Notes: generated from the sequence alone by a model not told the origin. 64,000 bases of DNA from Fusobacterium varium (GCA_900637705.1 LR134390.1:992001-1056000); one strand, 5' to 3'. Positions 36,468 through 45,460 are shown, counted from the first letter of the stretch. Numbers and translations: made by a program.

Positions 36468-36851
36468 ATGTGGAATGTTTTAGATAAATATGTGTTAACA
36501 GTAGGAATAATATTTCATATATTTGGAACAATTTTTCTTACTGGAGTTATACTTGATGAAAATAAATACTTGTTACAGATAATACAGTATACTTCATTAA
36601 GTAAAAGTGTAATAATTTTTAGCCATTGGATAGAAGATGATAGATATAAATTTAAATATTATTTTTCTTATTTTGTTTTGAACTTTATAATTTTACTTTC
36701 TTCGGGATTTTTTATAAGAGCCTTTGTCAGTCAAAAAATAAAAACTACATTATATTTAGGTATTGTAATATTTTTAATTGGTTTTATTCTTACTTTTATT
36801 AATGCATTTTTATACCAATTTTTTAAAGTAAAATCCCATAAGTATAATTAG
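36468..36851 (+). CDS. Small membrane protein, paralogue of the gene at 35176
   Basis: A 127-residue protein with about four hydrophobic segments. It shares its layout and end motif with the 35176-35553 product (HWIEDDRYKFKYY and LYQFFKVKSHKYN). The start ATG follows a strong AAGGAGGTG, and a consensus promoter precedes it. No known family. The duplication on both sides of a MORN lipoprotein gene suggests local duplication rather than chance. Function unknown. Confidence 0.65.
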   Translation: MWNVLDKYVLTVGIIFHIFGTIFLTGVILDENKYLLQIIQYTSLSKSVIIFSHWIEDDRYKFKYYFSYFVLNFIILLSSGFFIRAFVSQKIKTTLYLGIVIFLIGFILTFINAFLYQFFKVKSHKYN

Positions 36852-36912
36852 GTTGTATTTTAAAGTAAATAAACTTTTATTTAAAGAATTTTAGAATACT
36901 TTTTATATTAAT

Positions 36913-36940
36913 TTGACAAAAAATAAAAAAATTATATCAT
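36913..36940 (+). promoter_or_regulatory. Promoter for the small Gly-Tyr lipoprotein
   Basis: TTGACA (36913-36918), 16-base spacer, TATCAT (36935-36940), about 57 bases upstream of the start codon. Confidence 0.55.
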
Positions 36941-36996
36941 AAAATATATATTTTATAAAATTGATTGTTAAAAAATAGATAAAATTAGGAGGAAAA

Positions 36997-37242
36997 ATGA
37001 ATAAGATATTATTTTTATCTATAATTTTATTATTATTAAGCTCTTGTGCTAATATAGATGAAAGAGGTTTTTATACTGAGGGAGAAAATGTAAGGAAACA
37101 TAAAATAACTGGCACATACTATGATCCAAGTGGATATGATATAGATAATCATGATATAGAGGGTTATAATCCTGAAGGATATGATTATGATGGGTATACT
37201 AGAGAAGATTATAAAAAAATTTTAAATAATAAAAAGAAATAA
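36997..37242 (+). CDS. Small lipoprotein with Gly-Tyr repeats
   Basis: An 81-residue protein: signal peptide with lipobox LSSC (Cys at about residue 17), then a low-complexity, acidic mature part with short repeats GYDIDNHDIEGYNPEGYDYD and GYTREDY. The GY dipeptide recurs four times. It resembles other fusobacterial GTxYDxxGYD-type lipoproteins that I know only as uncharacterised. ATG follows AGGAGG and has its own promoter and terminator. Function unknown; a surface or cell-wall contact role is only a guess. Confidence 0.7.
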   Translation: MNKILFLSIILLLLSSCANIDERGFYTEGENVRKHKITGTYYDPSGYDIDNHDIEGYNPEGYDYDGYTREDYKKILNNKKK

Positions 37243-37257
37243 TCAAAAAAGTTAATT

Positions 37258-37288
37258 AAGAGGGGAGAAATCTCCTCTTTGGTTTTTT
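37258..37288 (+). terminator. Intrinsic terminator after the Gly-Tyr lipoprotein gene
   Basis: AAGAGGGGA (37258-37266) pairs with TCTCCTCTT (37271-37279, one G-U), loop GAAA, then TGGTTTTTT. Confidence 0.75.
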
Positions 37289-37394
37289 AATAAAAAGGTA
37301 ATAAGAAATTAAAGAGTATAATATAAACAAGTAGTTAATTTATATTTAAAAATATATGAAAATTGAGGATAGTTAGAGAAAGGAGTAAGCAGTT

Positions 37395-38164
37395 ATGATA
37401 GGAACAGGAAATGTAATGATAGCTTTCATTCTCACATTGTTAGCTGGACTTGCAATGGGTGTAGGAAGTATTATATCTTTTGTAGGGAAAAAACAAATAA
37501 AAAGTTTCTTTCAGCTTCATTAGGATTTGCAAGTGGTGTAATGATATATGTTGCATTTGTAGAAATATTTATGGAATCAAGAGAAACATTAGTTGAAATT
37601 TATAATGGGAGCAGAGGATTATGGCTGGCAGTTATTTTATTTTTTGCAGGAATGATTTTTATGATTATTACAGAAAAATTTTGTTTAAAAGAAAATGAAG
37701 AGGAAAATGAGGAAAAATCAGTATATAGAATGGGAGTAATGACTGCTATTGCAATAGGAATACACAATTTTCCAGAGGGAATGGCAATATTTGCATCAGT
37801 ATTAAAAACTCCAGCTTTGGGGTTTTCTGTTGCTACAGCAATAGCTATCCATAATATATCAGTAGGAATAGCTGTATCTGCTCCAATATATTATGCAACA
37901 GGAAGTCGAAAAAAAGCCTTTGCTTTTTCTCTTATTTCTGGATTGGTAGAGCCTTTAGGAGCCTTGGTAGGCTATGTTCTTCTTAAAAATTATTTAAATG
38001 AAAAAGTATTTGGAATGCTATTAGCAACAGTAGCAGGAATAATGGTTTATATAGCATTAGATGAACTTCTTCCTTCAGCCCAAAATGATGGAAATCATCA
38101 TATTGCTACCTATAGTATGATATTAGGAATGATAGTTATGGCAATAAGTTTGATGATAATTTAG
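37395..38164 (+). pseudogene. ZIP family zinc transporter (ZupT-like), frameshifted
   Basis: The first frame (from ATG at 37395, after GGAG) encodes the first membrane helix (VMIAFILTLLAGLAMGVGSIISFVG) and stops at 37523. Adding one base to the A6 run at 37488-37493 joins it to the rest (SASLGFASGVMIYVAFVEIF, then AIGIHNFPEGMAIFASVL and AIAIHNISVGIAVSAPIYYATGSR), giving 256 residues, the normal ZupT length with eight membrane helices. The HNFPEG and HNISVG motifs in helices 4 and 5 form the metal-binding centre. ZIP proteins import Zn2+ and other divalent metals. The break is one of the shared single-base type. Confidence 0.87.
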
Positions 38165-38200
38165 ATTAAGAAAATTAACTAAAGAAGTTGATTACCTTGA

Positions 38201-38270
38201 AAAAAACAGAGAAATTCTATAATGTATCTTGATTAAGATAGAAGATATATTAGATTTATCTGTTTTTTTA
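38201..38270 (+). terminator. Structured terminator after the ZIP gene
   Basis: AAAAAACAGA (38201-38210) pairs with TCTGTTTTTT (38259-38268); the loop contains a perfect TATCTT-GATT-AAGATA hairpin. The T tail follows directly. Confidence 0.6.
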
Positions 38271-38372
38271 TTATATAAAATCAAAATAATATGTTAATAT
38301 ATAAGAGATAGAATAAAAAGTAATAACCTTATTTTTAAGGTATTGAAATATAAAAAACAGGAGGGAAAAGAT

Positions 38373-39245
38373 ATGGCAAAAAGGATATCACTTTATAATT
38401 ATAAAGAAAAAATAGGAAAAAGTACTTCTGCATATTATATGGCGAAAGCTCTTTCAGATGCAGGGAAAAGAGTATTGATGATAGATGCAGATCCACAATG
38501 CAGCTTAACAAAATTATCTTTAAATTTAAATAATAGCAGAATAAAAGAATCAGTTGTTGATTTACATAAAGCAGTATTAAGAGCATTTGAAGGTCAGCCT
38601 ATACCAATATCAGCTGTAGATCCACAAGTATTTTCTGATAAATTATTTTTAACTCCTGGAAGCAGTGAAATACTAAAGCTTGAAATTACACTTTCTTTTG
38701 CTCATAAAAAAGAGAATAATATGAAAATATTTGGAAATATAGCAGGAGCATTTAATGAATTTTTTAATAAAATGGAAGAAAAATATAATTTAGATTATAT
38801 TATAATAGATTTTCCAGCAACTATGAAAGAAATAAGTAAAAATTTATTGATGGTATCAGATTATATAGCTATTCCTACAATAATTGATTTATTTATGAAT
38901 GACACTTTTATACTTTTAATAAAAGAATTTCATGATTTAAATGAATTGAGAAATAATATGATTAAAAAATATAATGATTCGTATTATTCATTTCCAGATA
39001 GACAACCTAAATTTATTGGTTTTTTAAAACAAGACTACTTATTTGATAAAAAAATAGAAAATAAAAATGTGAAAGAAATAAGTATGTTCACAAGGAATAT
39101 AAAAATAATAGGAATGCTTTTAGAAAATGAAAAATTAAGGGCTAATGACTATATTTTATCTCAAATTCCAAATTTAAATAAAAATAAAGAATTGTTTAAT
39201 ATTTTTATAAAAGAAATGGCTGAAAGAATAATTGGATTAGAATAA
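38373..39245 (+). CDS. ParA-family ATPase with atypical P-loop, no ParB partner
   Basis: A 290-residue Soj/ParA-like protein. The deviant Walker A motif, normally KGGxGK[ST]T, reads KEKIGKST (residues 11-18): the signature Lys and the catalytic-loop GKST are kept but the Gly-Gly is lost. DADPQCSLT (about 40-48), YIIIDFPATMKEIS and the central IPTIIDLFMND are ParA-like. No parB gene or parS-like repeats are nearby, so it is an orphan that may position another cargo. ATG at 38373 follows AGGAGGG; an upstream TTG lacks a site. Ends at a bidirectional terminator. Confidence 0.82.
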   Translation: MAKRISLYNYKEKIGKSTSAYYMAKALSDAGKRVLMIDADPQCSLTKLSLNLNNSRIKESVVDLHKAVLRAFEGQPIPISAVDPQVFSDKLFLTPGSSEILKLEITLSFAHKKENNMKIFGNIAGAFNEFFNKMEEKYNLDYIIIDFPATMKEISKNLLMVSDYIAIPTIIDLFMNDTFILLIKEFHDLNELRNNMIKKYNDSYYSFPDRQPKFIGFLKQDYLFDKKIENKNVKEISMFTRNIKIIGMLLENEKLRANDYILSQIPNLNKNKELFNIFIKEMAERIIGLE

Positions 39246-39261
39246 AAATAAAGCCTAAAAT

Positions 39262-39314
39262 AAAAAACTCTCTTAATCCTTGATTAATAAATTGAGATTA
39301 AGAGAGTTTTTTTT
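39262..39314. terminator. Bidirectional terminator between the ParA and TRAP operons
   Basis: AAAAAACTCTCTTAATC pairs with GATTAAGAGAGTTTTTT; T run on the plus strand and A run on the other side. Confidence 0.85.
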
Positions 39315-40095
39315 AATTAAATAATTCTTTTAACTTATTATAGTCGTTCAATAAAATTTCAGGGTTTTCATTAAAGTCATATTCCAATACAATATTTGCA
39401 GTAGGAGTATACGTTTTTATTAATTCAATTATAGATAGATAATTAAATTTTCCCTCAAAAATAGGTTTATGCTCATCATACAATCCATTATTATTATGAA
39501 AATGATATCCTAATATATTATCTTTTAAATTTTTTATCAATTCATTGATGTCCCATTTATTTAAGAAAGCATGACCAATATCAATTAAACATTTATAATT
39601 ATTTTTTAATATCATACTCTCATACTCTTTTTGAGAAAATACCATATTTCTTCCTATTCCAACATTTTCAATAACTATATTAATATCATATTTATTACCT
39701 AATTTTACTAATAAATCAATTTTTTCTGAAATTTTATTTTTTAATTCTTCATCTATTTTTTGAGAAGGAATCCCTTCATTACTATGTAAAACCATGAAAG
39801 AAGGATTATATTTTTTTGAAAGTTTAAAGCTTTCTTCATAGCTGTATAGAGTCCTTTCCCATGAATCTTTTGTCATATCTGCTAGATTACATTTCCTAAA
39901 GGGTCCATGGAAAGAAACTGATTTAAGTTCATGGTTTTCAAGTATTTCTATCATTTTTTTTGTATATTCTTCATCAAGTGGTTCTATAAAAAATTCTAAG
40001 TTTTCTATTTTATTTTTTTCTAAAAATTCAAGTATATCCTTAGAAGTTTTTTTATAAAATATCAAATCACTGATATGTACTAAATTTTTATTCAA
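39313..40095 (-). CDS. Sugar phosphate isomerase/epimerase-like TIM-barrel protein
   Basis: A 260-residue protein of the xylose-isomerase-like/AP-endonuclease 2 fold. Metal-ligand strands are visible: LEFFIEPLDE, SVSFHGPFR, MVLHSNEG, NIVIENVGIG, CLIDIGHAFL, GYHFHNNNG and NIVLEYDF. It is last in the TRAP operon (dctP-dctQ-dctM-this gene), so it probably acts on the imported acid or sugar acid (inference). Start is TTG, 7 bases after AAGGAGG. The exact reaction is unknown. Confidence 0.8.
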   Translation of the reverse strand: MNKNLVHISDLIFYKKTSKDILEFLEKNKIENLEFFIEPLDEEYTKKMIEILENHELKSVSFHGPFRKCNLADMTKDSWERTLYSYEESFKLSKKYNPSFMVLHSNEGIPSQKIDEELKNKISEKIDLLVKLGNKYDINIVIENVGIGRNMVFSQKEYESMILKNNYKCLIDIGHAFLNKWDINELIKNLKDNILGYHFHNNNGLYDEHKPIFEGKFNYLSIIELIKTYTPTANIVLEYDFNENPEILLNDYNKLKELFN

Positions 40096-40116
40096 TATTT
40101 TTCCTCCTTAATTTGG

Positions 40117-41403
40117 CTAACTTAATAAATTTGGTAGAAACAGTACTATATCAGGGATATAAGTCAACATAAGCAAGACTAACAAAAGAGCAATGATAAA
40201 AGGAGCTATTTCTTTCATAAATTCCTCTAACTTTATGTTCAATAATGAGCAAGTAAGAAACATCATTGAACCAAATGGAGGTGTCACTCCACCTATCATA
40301 ATATTTACTACCATTACTATACCTAGATGTAAAGGATCAATTCCTAATTTTAAAGCAGCTGGAATTAACAAAGGAGCTAAAATTATCATGGCTGCTCCTC
40401 CATCTATAAACATTCCTACAAAAAGCAATATTAAATTGATCAATAATAATAAAGACCATGGGCTAGTACTAAATTCTAATAAGATATTAGTCAATTTCAA
40501 AGGAATTCTTTCCCAACTTAAATAAGATCCAAATACATTTGCTGCTATGATAATGAACATTACAGTACTTGTTCCATAAACAGTTTCTTTTAAAATATCA
40601 ATAAATTTTTCTAATTTTAATTCTTTATATATAAAAATTCCAATTAATGTTGTAATTACAACAGCTATTGCTCCAGCTTCAGTAGGTGTAAAAATTCCAA
40701 TTCTCATTCCTAATATTATTATAAAAGGTAGAATAAGAGCCCAAATTGATTCTTTAAATTGTTTGAAAACTTCTTGAAGAGAAGCTCTTTTATCTCTTAC
40801 AGGAACATATTTTCTTTTTTTAGAGATAATAGCAACTGTTATCATCAAAGAAATTGCTATTAATGCACCAGGAACATATCCAGCTATAAACATTTTTGTA
40901 ACAGAAACATTAGAAAGCAGAGCATATATAATTAATACAATTCCTGGTGGGATAATTGGACTGACTATTGAAGAAGCAGCTGTTATTGCTGCTGAAAATC
41001 CTTTAGAATATCCTCTATTTACCATTTCAGGAACTAAAACTTTACACTGCATAGCTGCATCAGCATTGGCAGAACCAGAAATTCCACCCATTAAAACACT
41101 TAATAATATATTAACCTGAGCAAGTCCTCCAGTTAAGTGTCCAGTTAAAACCTCAGCCATTCCCATTAATCTTTTGCTTATACCAGAATAATTCATAATT
41201 GATCCTGCCATTATAAAAAATGGTATAGCTAATAATGGAAAGGATTCAGCACTTCTTATAAAATGCTGCATTATTAAATCTAGATCCATACTTGTATCTA
41301 AAAATCCAAAAAAGAATAATGTAGCTCCCATTAAAGCAAAACATATTGGAATATTTAAAAAGAAGAAAATAAATAATATTAAAATAGGTAGAAAGCTATA
41401 CAT
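40117..41403 (-). CDS. dctM: TRAP transporter large permease (DctM)
   Basis: A 428-residue DctM subunit with about twelve membrane segments. Family motifs include PLLAIPFFIMAGSIMN, GGISGSANADAAMQCKVLVPEM, GFSAAITAASSIVSPIIPPGI and a late GGVTPPFGSMMFLT. It forms the Na+-driven channel for the acid bound by DctP. ATG at 41403 is chosen (GGAG 6 bases upstream); it overlaps the end of dctQ by 8 bases (ATGTATAG), showing coupling. Confidence 0.93.
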   Translation of the reverse strand: MYSFLPILILFIFFFLNIPICFALMGATLFFFGFLDTSMDLDLIMQHFIRSAESFPLLAIPFFIMAGSIMNYSGISKRLMGMAEVLTGHLTGGLAQVNILLSVLMGGISGSANADAAMQCKVLVPEMVNRGYSKGFSAAITAASSIVSPIIPPGIVLIIYALLSNVSVTKMFIAGYVPGALIAISLMITVAIISKKRKYVPVRDKRASLQEVFKQFKESIWALILPFIIILGMRIGIFTPTEAGAIAVVITTLIGIFIYKELKLEKFIDILKETVYGTSTVMFIIIAANVFGSYLSWERIPLKLTNILLEFSTSPWSLLLLINLILLFVGMFIDGGAAMIILAPLLIPAALKLGIDPLHLGIVMVVNIMIGGVTPPFGSMMFLTCSLLNIKLEEFMKEIAPFIIALLLVLLMLTYIPDIVLFLPNLLS

Positions 41404-41872
41404 TTTCATCTCCTTTTTTTCCTAATATTGTTTTTATATTTTTTAAAATTTCTAGAATAGAGTATATAAAAATTAATCCAAAACCTATAATTAAAGAAGA
41501 ATTAACATACATAGATGAAATTCCTAAAACAGCAGTAGGTTTTACTCTAGAAATTATTGTAAACTTTAAACTTAAACAGAAAAAAGCTCCGTTCATTAAC
41601 ATCACTATTATATTAATTAATAGCTCAACATAATTTTTAAATTTCTTAGGTAATGTTTGAGTTAATATATCAATTCCCATATGCATTTTTTTTCTATAAC
41701 AACTGGCTCCACCTACAAAGACAGACCAAATAAAACATATAGTTGCTATTTCTTCAGCACTTTTTATTGGAGAATTGAAAAAGTATCTCATTCCAACATT
41801 TAAAATTACTATAATTATAGTAAAACTTAAAAATGTGCAAGATATTAAATCATCTATATAAATCTTCTTCAT
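41396..41872 (-). CDS. dctQ: TRAP transporter small permease (DctQ)
   Basis: A 158-residue membrane protein with four hydrophobic helices and DctQ features: NVGMRYFFNSPIKSAEEIATICFIWSVFVGGASCYRKKMHMGIDIL in the first half. It pairs with DctM in the membrane. Start ATG follows TAGGAGA, 14 bases after the dctP stop. Confidence 0.92.
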   Translation of the reverse strand: MKKIYIDDLISCTFLSFTIIIVILNVGMRYFFNSPIKSAEEIATICFIWSVFVGGASCYRKKMHMGIDILTQTLPKKFKNYVELLINIIVMLMNGAFFCLSLKFTIISRVKPTAVLGISSMYVNSSLIIGFGLIFIYSILEILKNIKTILGKKGDENV

Positions 41873-41886
41873 ATAATTCTCCTACA

Positions 41887-42888
41887 TTATTTTTTTATTT
41901 CATTTTGAATTTTTTCATATACATCTGGAGAAAATCCAGGGAATTCATCAAATACTTTTTTAACTCTTTTTTGAAATTCCTCTAAGTTAACTTCATTTAA
42001 AATCATTCCATTTTTAACTATATCTTTTTTGAAATTTTCATCTAATTCATACATTTTCTTATTATTATCTATAGCAGCTTTTGTAATCTCTTCTTGAATA
42101 ACTTGTCTTTGTTCATCAGTGAAAGAATCCCAAACTTTAGTAGAAATATATACTCCACCAGTTCCTAAAAAATGTCCACTAAGAGCAACATTTTTTCTTA
42201 AATCATAAAGTTTACTGTTTGACATAAAAGAAAAAGTAGTTTCAGTTCCATCAATAACTTTTTGCTGTAACGCACTAACAGTCTCACTCCATGGCATTGC
42301 TACTGGATTAGCTCCTAAAGCATTAAATGTATCGATCCATAATTTACTTGCAGGAACTCTAAGTTTTAAACCTTTTAAATCTTCAGGATTAACTATAACT
42401 TTATCAGTAACTATATGTCTAAATCCAAAAATGAAATCTAAAGACAATACTTTGATTCCTTTATCTTCAGCTTGTTTTTCTAACTGTTTTACAAAATCAC
42501 TGCTTGTAACATTTGTATAATCTTCATATGTTGTATAAAGCATTGGTCCAACTAAAGCAGTAAAATCAGGAACATAATCACCTATATAGCTAGGATCAAC
42601 TACAGAAATAAAGTCACTTCCTCTTAAAACCTGTTCAATAGCATCTTTATATGAAGGTAATTCTCCATTTGGATAAACTTGTAGCTCAATCTGTCCCTTT
42701 AATCTTTCATTAATTCTATCTGCTGCTTGTGAAATGTAGATATGTGTAGGTTCATTAGTCTGAAAAACATGACTGACCTTTATAATTCTAACTTTGTTTT
42801 CTTCCTTCTTTCCACAACCTGCAATTAAAAATAAAACCCCCAGCATTAAAAAAAGCCCTAACCTAAAAATATTTTTCTTTCCTTTCAT
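41887..42888 (-). CDS. dctP: TRAP transporter substrate-binding lipoprotein (DctP)
   Basis: A 333-residue periplasmic binding protein. The signal peptide ends in lipobox LIAGC (Cys at about residue 25), so it is a lipoprotein. DctP-family motifs: KVSHVFQTNEPTHIYISQAADRINE, LQVYPNGELPS, and PEDLKGLKLRVPASKLWIDTFNALGANPVAMPWSE, whose Arg binds the ligand carboxylate. The ligand is an organic acid, but which one is not clear. The gene follows lacI by 70 bases with an inverted repeat in between. ATG follows TAGGAGGG. Confidence 0.92.
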   Translation of the reverse strand: MKGKKNIFRLGLFLMLGVLFLIAGCGKKEENKVRIIKVSHVFQTNEPTHIYISQAADRINERLKGQIELQVYPNGELPSYKDAIEQVLRGSDFISVVDPSYIGDYVPDFTALVGPMLYTTYEDYTNVTSSDFVKQLEKQAEDKGIKVLSLDFIFGFRHIVTDKVIVNPEDLKGLKLRVPASKLWIDTFNALGANPVAMPWSETVSALQQKVIDGTETTFSFMSNSKLYDLRKNVALSGHFLGTGGVYISTKVWDSFTDEQRQVIQEEITKAAIDNNKKMYELDENFKKDIVKNGMILNEVNLEEFQKRVKKVFDEFPGFSPDVYEKIQNEIKK

Positions 42889-42919
42889 ATAACCCTCCTA
42901 AAGCATTTTTATTTATTTT

Positions 42920-42950
42920 AAGTTTATTAAAATTTAACTTTAATAAACTT
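42920..42950. repeat. Perfect inverted repeat between lacI and dctP (candidate operator)
   Basis: Two 12-base arms, AAGTTTATTAAA (42920-42931) and TTTAATAAACTT (42939-42950), are separated by 7 bases and lie 31 bases upstream of the dctP start. There is no T run on the transcribed strand, so an operator is more likely than a terminator. Confidence 0.6.
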
Positions 42951-42958
42951 TAGAATAC

Positions 42959-44002
42959 CTATTTAGTTTTTATATTTAAAACACTCCCTCGTTCTATAAC
43001 TCTAATTTCGGTATTTTCTACAACCCCATGTTCCCCTTTTAGAATGTTCATTAATTTTATTAATGCCTTTTCAGCAATAAAATCATCAAGATGATTTACA
43101 CTTGTTATTTTTGGAGTAGTATATTCACAAAGCTCCATATTATCATAACCAATTATTGAAACTTTTTGAGGAACTTTAATTCCATGCTTTGATAAAGCTC
43201 TCATAGCACCTAATGCTATGTAATCGTTACCTGCGAAAATAGCAGTATAATCAAATTCTTTATTTTTTTTAATATACTCATCTATTATTTTGTATGAACT
43301 TTCTTGAGTAAACTTTCCAGATATTATTTTTTGTTTTTCTATATTATTATCCTTCAAACATTTTAAATAACCTCGTGCTCTTTTAATTGAAGTTTTTCTC
43401 TTTATTTCTCCTGTAAGATGTAGAATGTTTCTATGTCCATTTTCAATCAAATATTGAGTTGCCTTATATCCACCTTCAAAATGATTAGGATTAATAGCAG
43501 ATACAGTGGTATTAGATACATTCTTTTCATAATCTAAAAGAACTATTTTATTTTTAGAATTTATAAGATTTTCTATTTCTTTGAATTTTTTTCCCCCAGA
43601 AATAACAAGAGCACCATCTATAATTCCATTGGCAAATATTTTTTCCCATGTAGTTCCTTTTTTATTAATATATGAAACTAATATTAGATATCCTAAATTT
43701 TCTGCTGCATCAATAATTTTTGATATTAATTCTGAATAATATAAAGATTCAGATATTTTTTTATAACTTTTTTCATTCGTACTAGATTTTCCAGTATAAA
43801 CAAATAATCCAATAATTCCAGATTTTTTTCCAGCTAATTTTTTTGCAGATAAATTTGGATAATATCCATTTTCTTCTATAACTTTTAAAACTTTTTCTTT
43901 TGTTTCAGGTGAAATATCTGGATAATTATTTATAACTCTTGATACTGTACTTCTAGAAACTCCGGCAAGTTGGGCTATAATTTTACTATTAATTTTTTTC
44001 AC
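42959..44002 (-). CDS. LacI family transcriptional regulator of the TRAP operon
   Basis: A ~345-residue LacI/GalR regulator: HTH in SKIIAQLAGVSRSTVSRVINN with hinge helix ISPETKEKVLKVIEENGYYPN, then a periplasmic-binding-like effector domain (IIGLFVYT, GVVISGG-like VISGGKKFKE, LDYEKNV, FAGNDYIALGAMRAL, SIIGYDNMELCEYTTPKITSV). Two starts are possible: GTG at 44002, which is inside AGAGGTG, or ATT at 43993, 6 bases after AGAGGTG (giving N-S-K-I-I-A). The latter has better spacing but is non-standard. It probably controls the adjacent TRAP genes in response to their substrate or a breakdown product. Confidence 0.92.
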   Translation of the reverse strand: MKKINSKIIAQLAGVSRSTVSRVINNYPDISPETKEKVLKVIEENGYYPNLSAKKLAGKKSGIIGLFVYTGKSSTNEKSYKKISESLYYSELISKIIDAAENLGYLILVSYINKKGTTWEKIFANGIIDGALVISGGKKFKEIENLINSKNKIVLLDYEKNVSNTTVSAINPNHFEGGYKATQYLIENGHRNILHLTGEIKRKTSIKRARGYLKCLKDNNIEKQKIISGKFTQESSYKIIDEYIKKNKEFDYTAIFAGNDYIALGAMRALSKHGIKVPQKVSIIGYDNMELCEYTTPKITSVNHLDDFIAEKALIKLMNILKGEHGVVENTEIRVIERGSVLNIKTK

Positions 44003-44034
44003 CTCTTAATTTATTTATCAAAAACAAATTTACT

Positions 44035-44044
44035 AACACGTGTT
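44035..44044. promoter_or_regulatory. LacI-type operator candidate
   Basis: AACACGTGTT is a perfect 10-base palindrome with the central CG typical of LacI/GalR sites, placed 33 bases upstream of the lacI start. It would suit autoregulation. Confidence 0.5.
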
Positions 44045-44261
44045 CGGAACTTTGTATTCAAACTATATAATTTTTTTTGCTACTAGTCAATTTTAAAAAT
44101 TATATCTTTATAATATTTTATATATATTTTCATAATATTTATTGTTAAAAAAGTACATTAAAATCATTTTTAGAATACATATATTTAAAAAATAAAATAA
44201 ATTAAAAAGAAAAGAGATTGTGAGATTTTCTAAACAGTTCAAATAAAAATATTGCATAGAA

Positions 44262-44316
44262 AAAGGAATTGTTCAAATCACTGATTAAAAATCATCAATT
44301 TGTAACAATTCCCTTT
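44262..44316 (-). terminator. Terminator of the D-serine operon
   Basis: On the minus strand AAAGGGAATTGTT (44316-44304) pairs with AACAATTCCTTT (44273-44262) with one bulge and is followed by TTCT; the loop holds a further small stem. Confidence 0.7.
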
Positions 44317-44338
44317 CTATCTTTATATTTTATTGAAG

Positions 44339-45447
44339 TTAAATTTGTTTAAAACTATTTCCTCTGACATCTACAGGAATGCTTTTTAATACATTGTTAT
44401 CTTTTATAACTGTGTAATAGCTGCATAAATTAGCAGTAGAACATGAATGGTTAGGAATAATTTCTATTTTATCTCCTACTTTCAAGTTAGTTTCCCCATG
44501 AATATGAAGTTTTCCCACTTCTTCTGAAAGAGATGCAACAATTACTTCAGGATGACCAATTACAGTTCCAAAACCTACTATCGAATTATTTCCATGAGCT
44601 CCCTGGTCTAGTCCCAGGCATTTAGCTCCAGCATCACAGATAAATAAATCTTCTTTAGGATGAGAAATTATTGTAGCATAAACAGTTAAAGCACAATCAT
44701 TTATTTCAGCCTTTTTTATAGATAACTGAATACTATCTAAAAATACATAATTTCCAGGATGAAGTACATTTATATTTTTATCTTTTACAGCCTCACTAAA
44801 TGTTGGTGTTGAACCACTTGTTATATATTCTAATTCATAGCCAGCATCATTCATATATTTTTTAGCAGTATCTAAAGTTTTGCATTCATCAATAACATAT
44901 TTATGAACCTCATTTTCACAAGTTGCAGAATATACATGACCAGGATGAGTGGAGATTCCTCTTAATTTCAATCCCTTCATAGTTTTTAATTTATCTGCAA
45001 ATTCAACAATTTTATTTACAGGTAATCCAAAACGGTGTAAACCACTATCGACTATAATTGTATAACTTACAACTGTATCAGCAGCAACAGCCATGTCATT
45101 TATCATTTTAGCAGCTTCTAAATTATCAATTCTTATTATAAAATCACTTTTTTTAGTTAATTCTATTACTCTTTCTATGCTTTCTTTACTTGCCACTGGA
45201 TAGGCATACATTATTTTTTTAATCCTATTTTGCAGCAAGCTTCAGCTTCATCTAATGTTCCACATAAAGCACCAGTTGCCCCAGCTTCTATTTGCATTTT
45301 TAAAAGTTCCATACTTTTATGAGTTTTTATCATAGGCCATAATTCTTTTCCATTATTGGTACACATTTTTTGGTATGTTTTTATATTGTTTTCTAATGCA
45401 TTTAAATTTAGTAGAATCGCTGGAGTTTTAAGATTTTCTTTTTTCAT
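44339..45447 (-). pseudogene. Fold-III PLP enzyme: D-threonine aldolase / DSD1-type D-serine dehydratase, frameshifted
   Basis: The N-terminal frame (45447 to 45211) has the alanine-racemase-like barrel start TPAILLNLNALENNI and the PLP lysine segment MIKTHKSMELL, stopping after CKIGLKK. One base added to the A7 run (45214-45220) joins IMYAYPVASKESIERV and the rest, including STHPGHVYS, TSGSTPTFSEA, and the zinc-site IIPNHSCSTANLC near the end (His and Cys ligands of the DSD1/D-threonine aldolase group). The restored protein has 369 residues, normal for the family. It follows dsdA by 13 bases in a three-gene operon, so D-serine or D-threonine breakdown is likely. Confidence 0.85.
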
Positions 45448-45460
45448 AATTTAATCCCCC

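Larger units (their letters stand above)
44003..44338. other. Spacer with lacI promoter and upstream terminator
   Basis: About 340 AT-rich bases without a gene. It holds the palindrome AACACGTGTT at 44035-44044 near the lacI start and the terminator of the fold-III PLP gene at 44262-44316. Confidence 0.6.
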
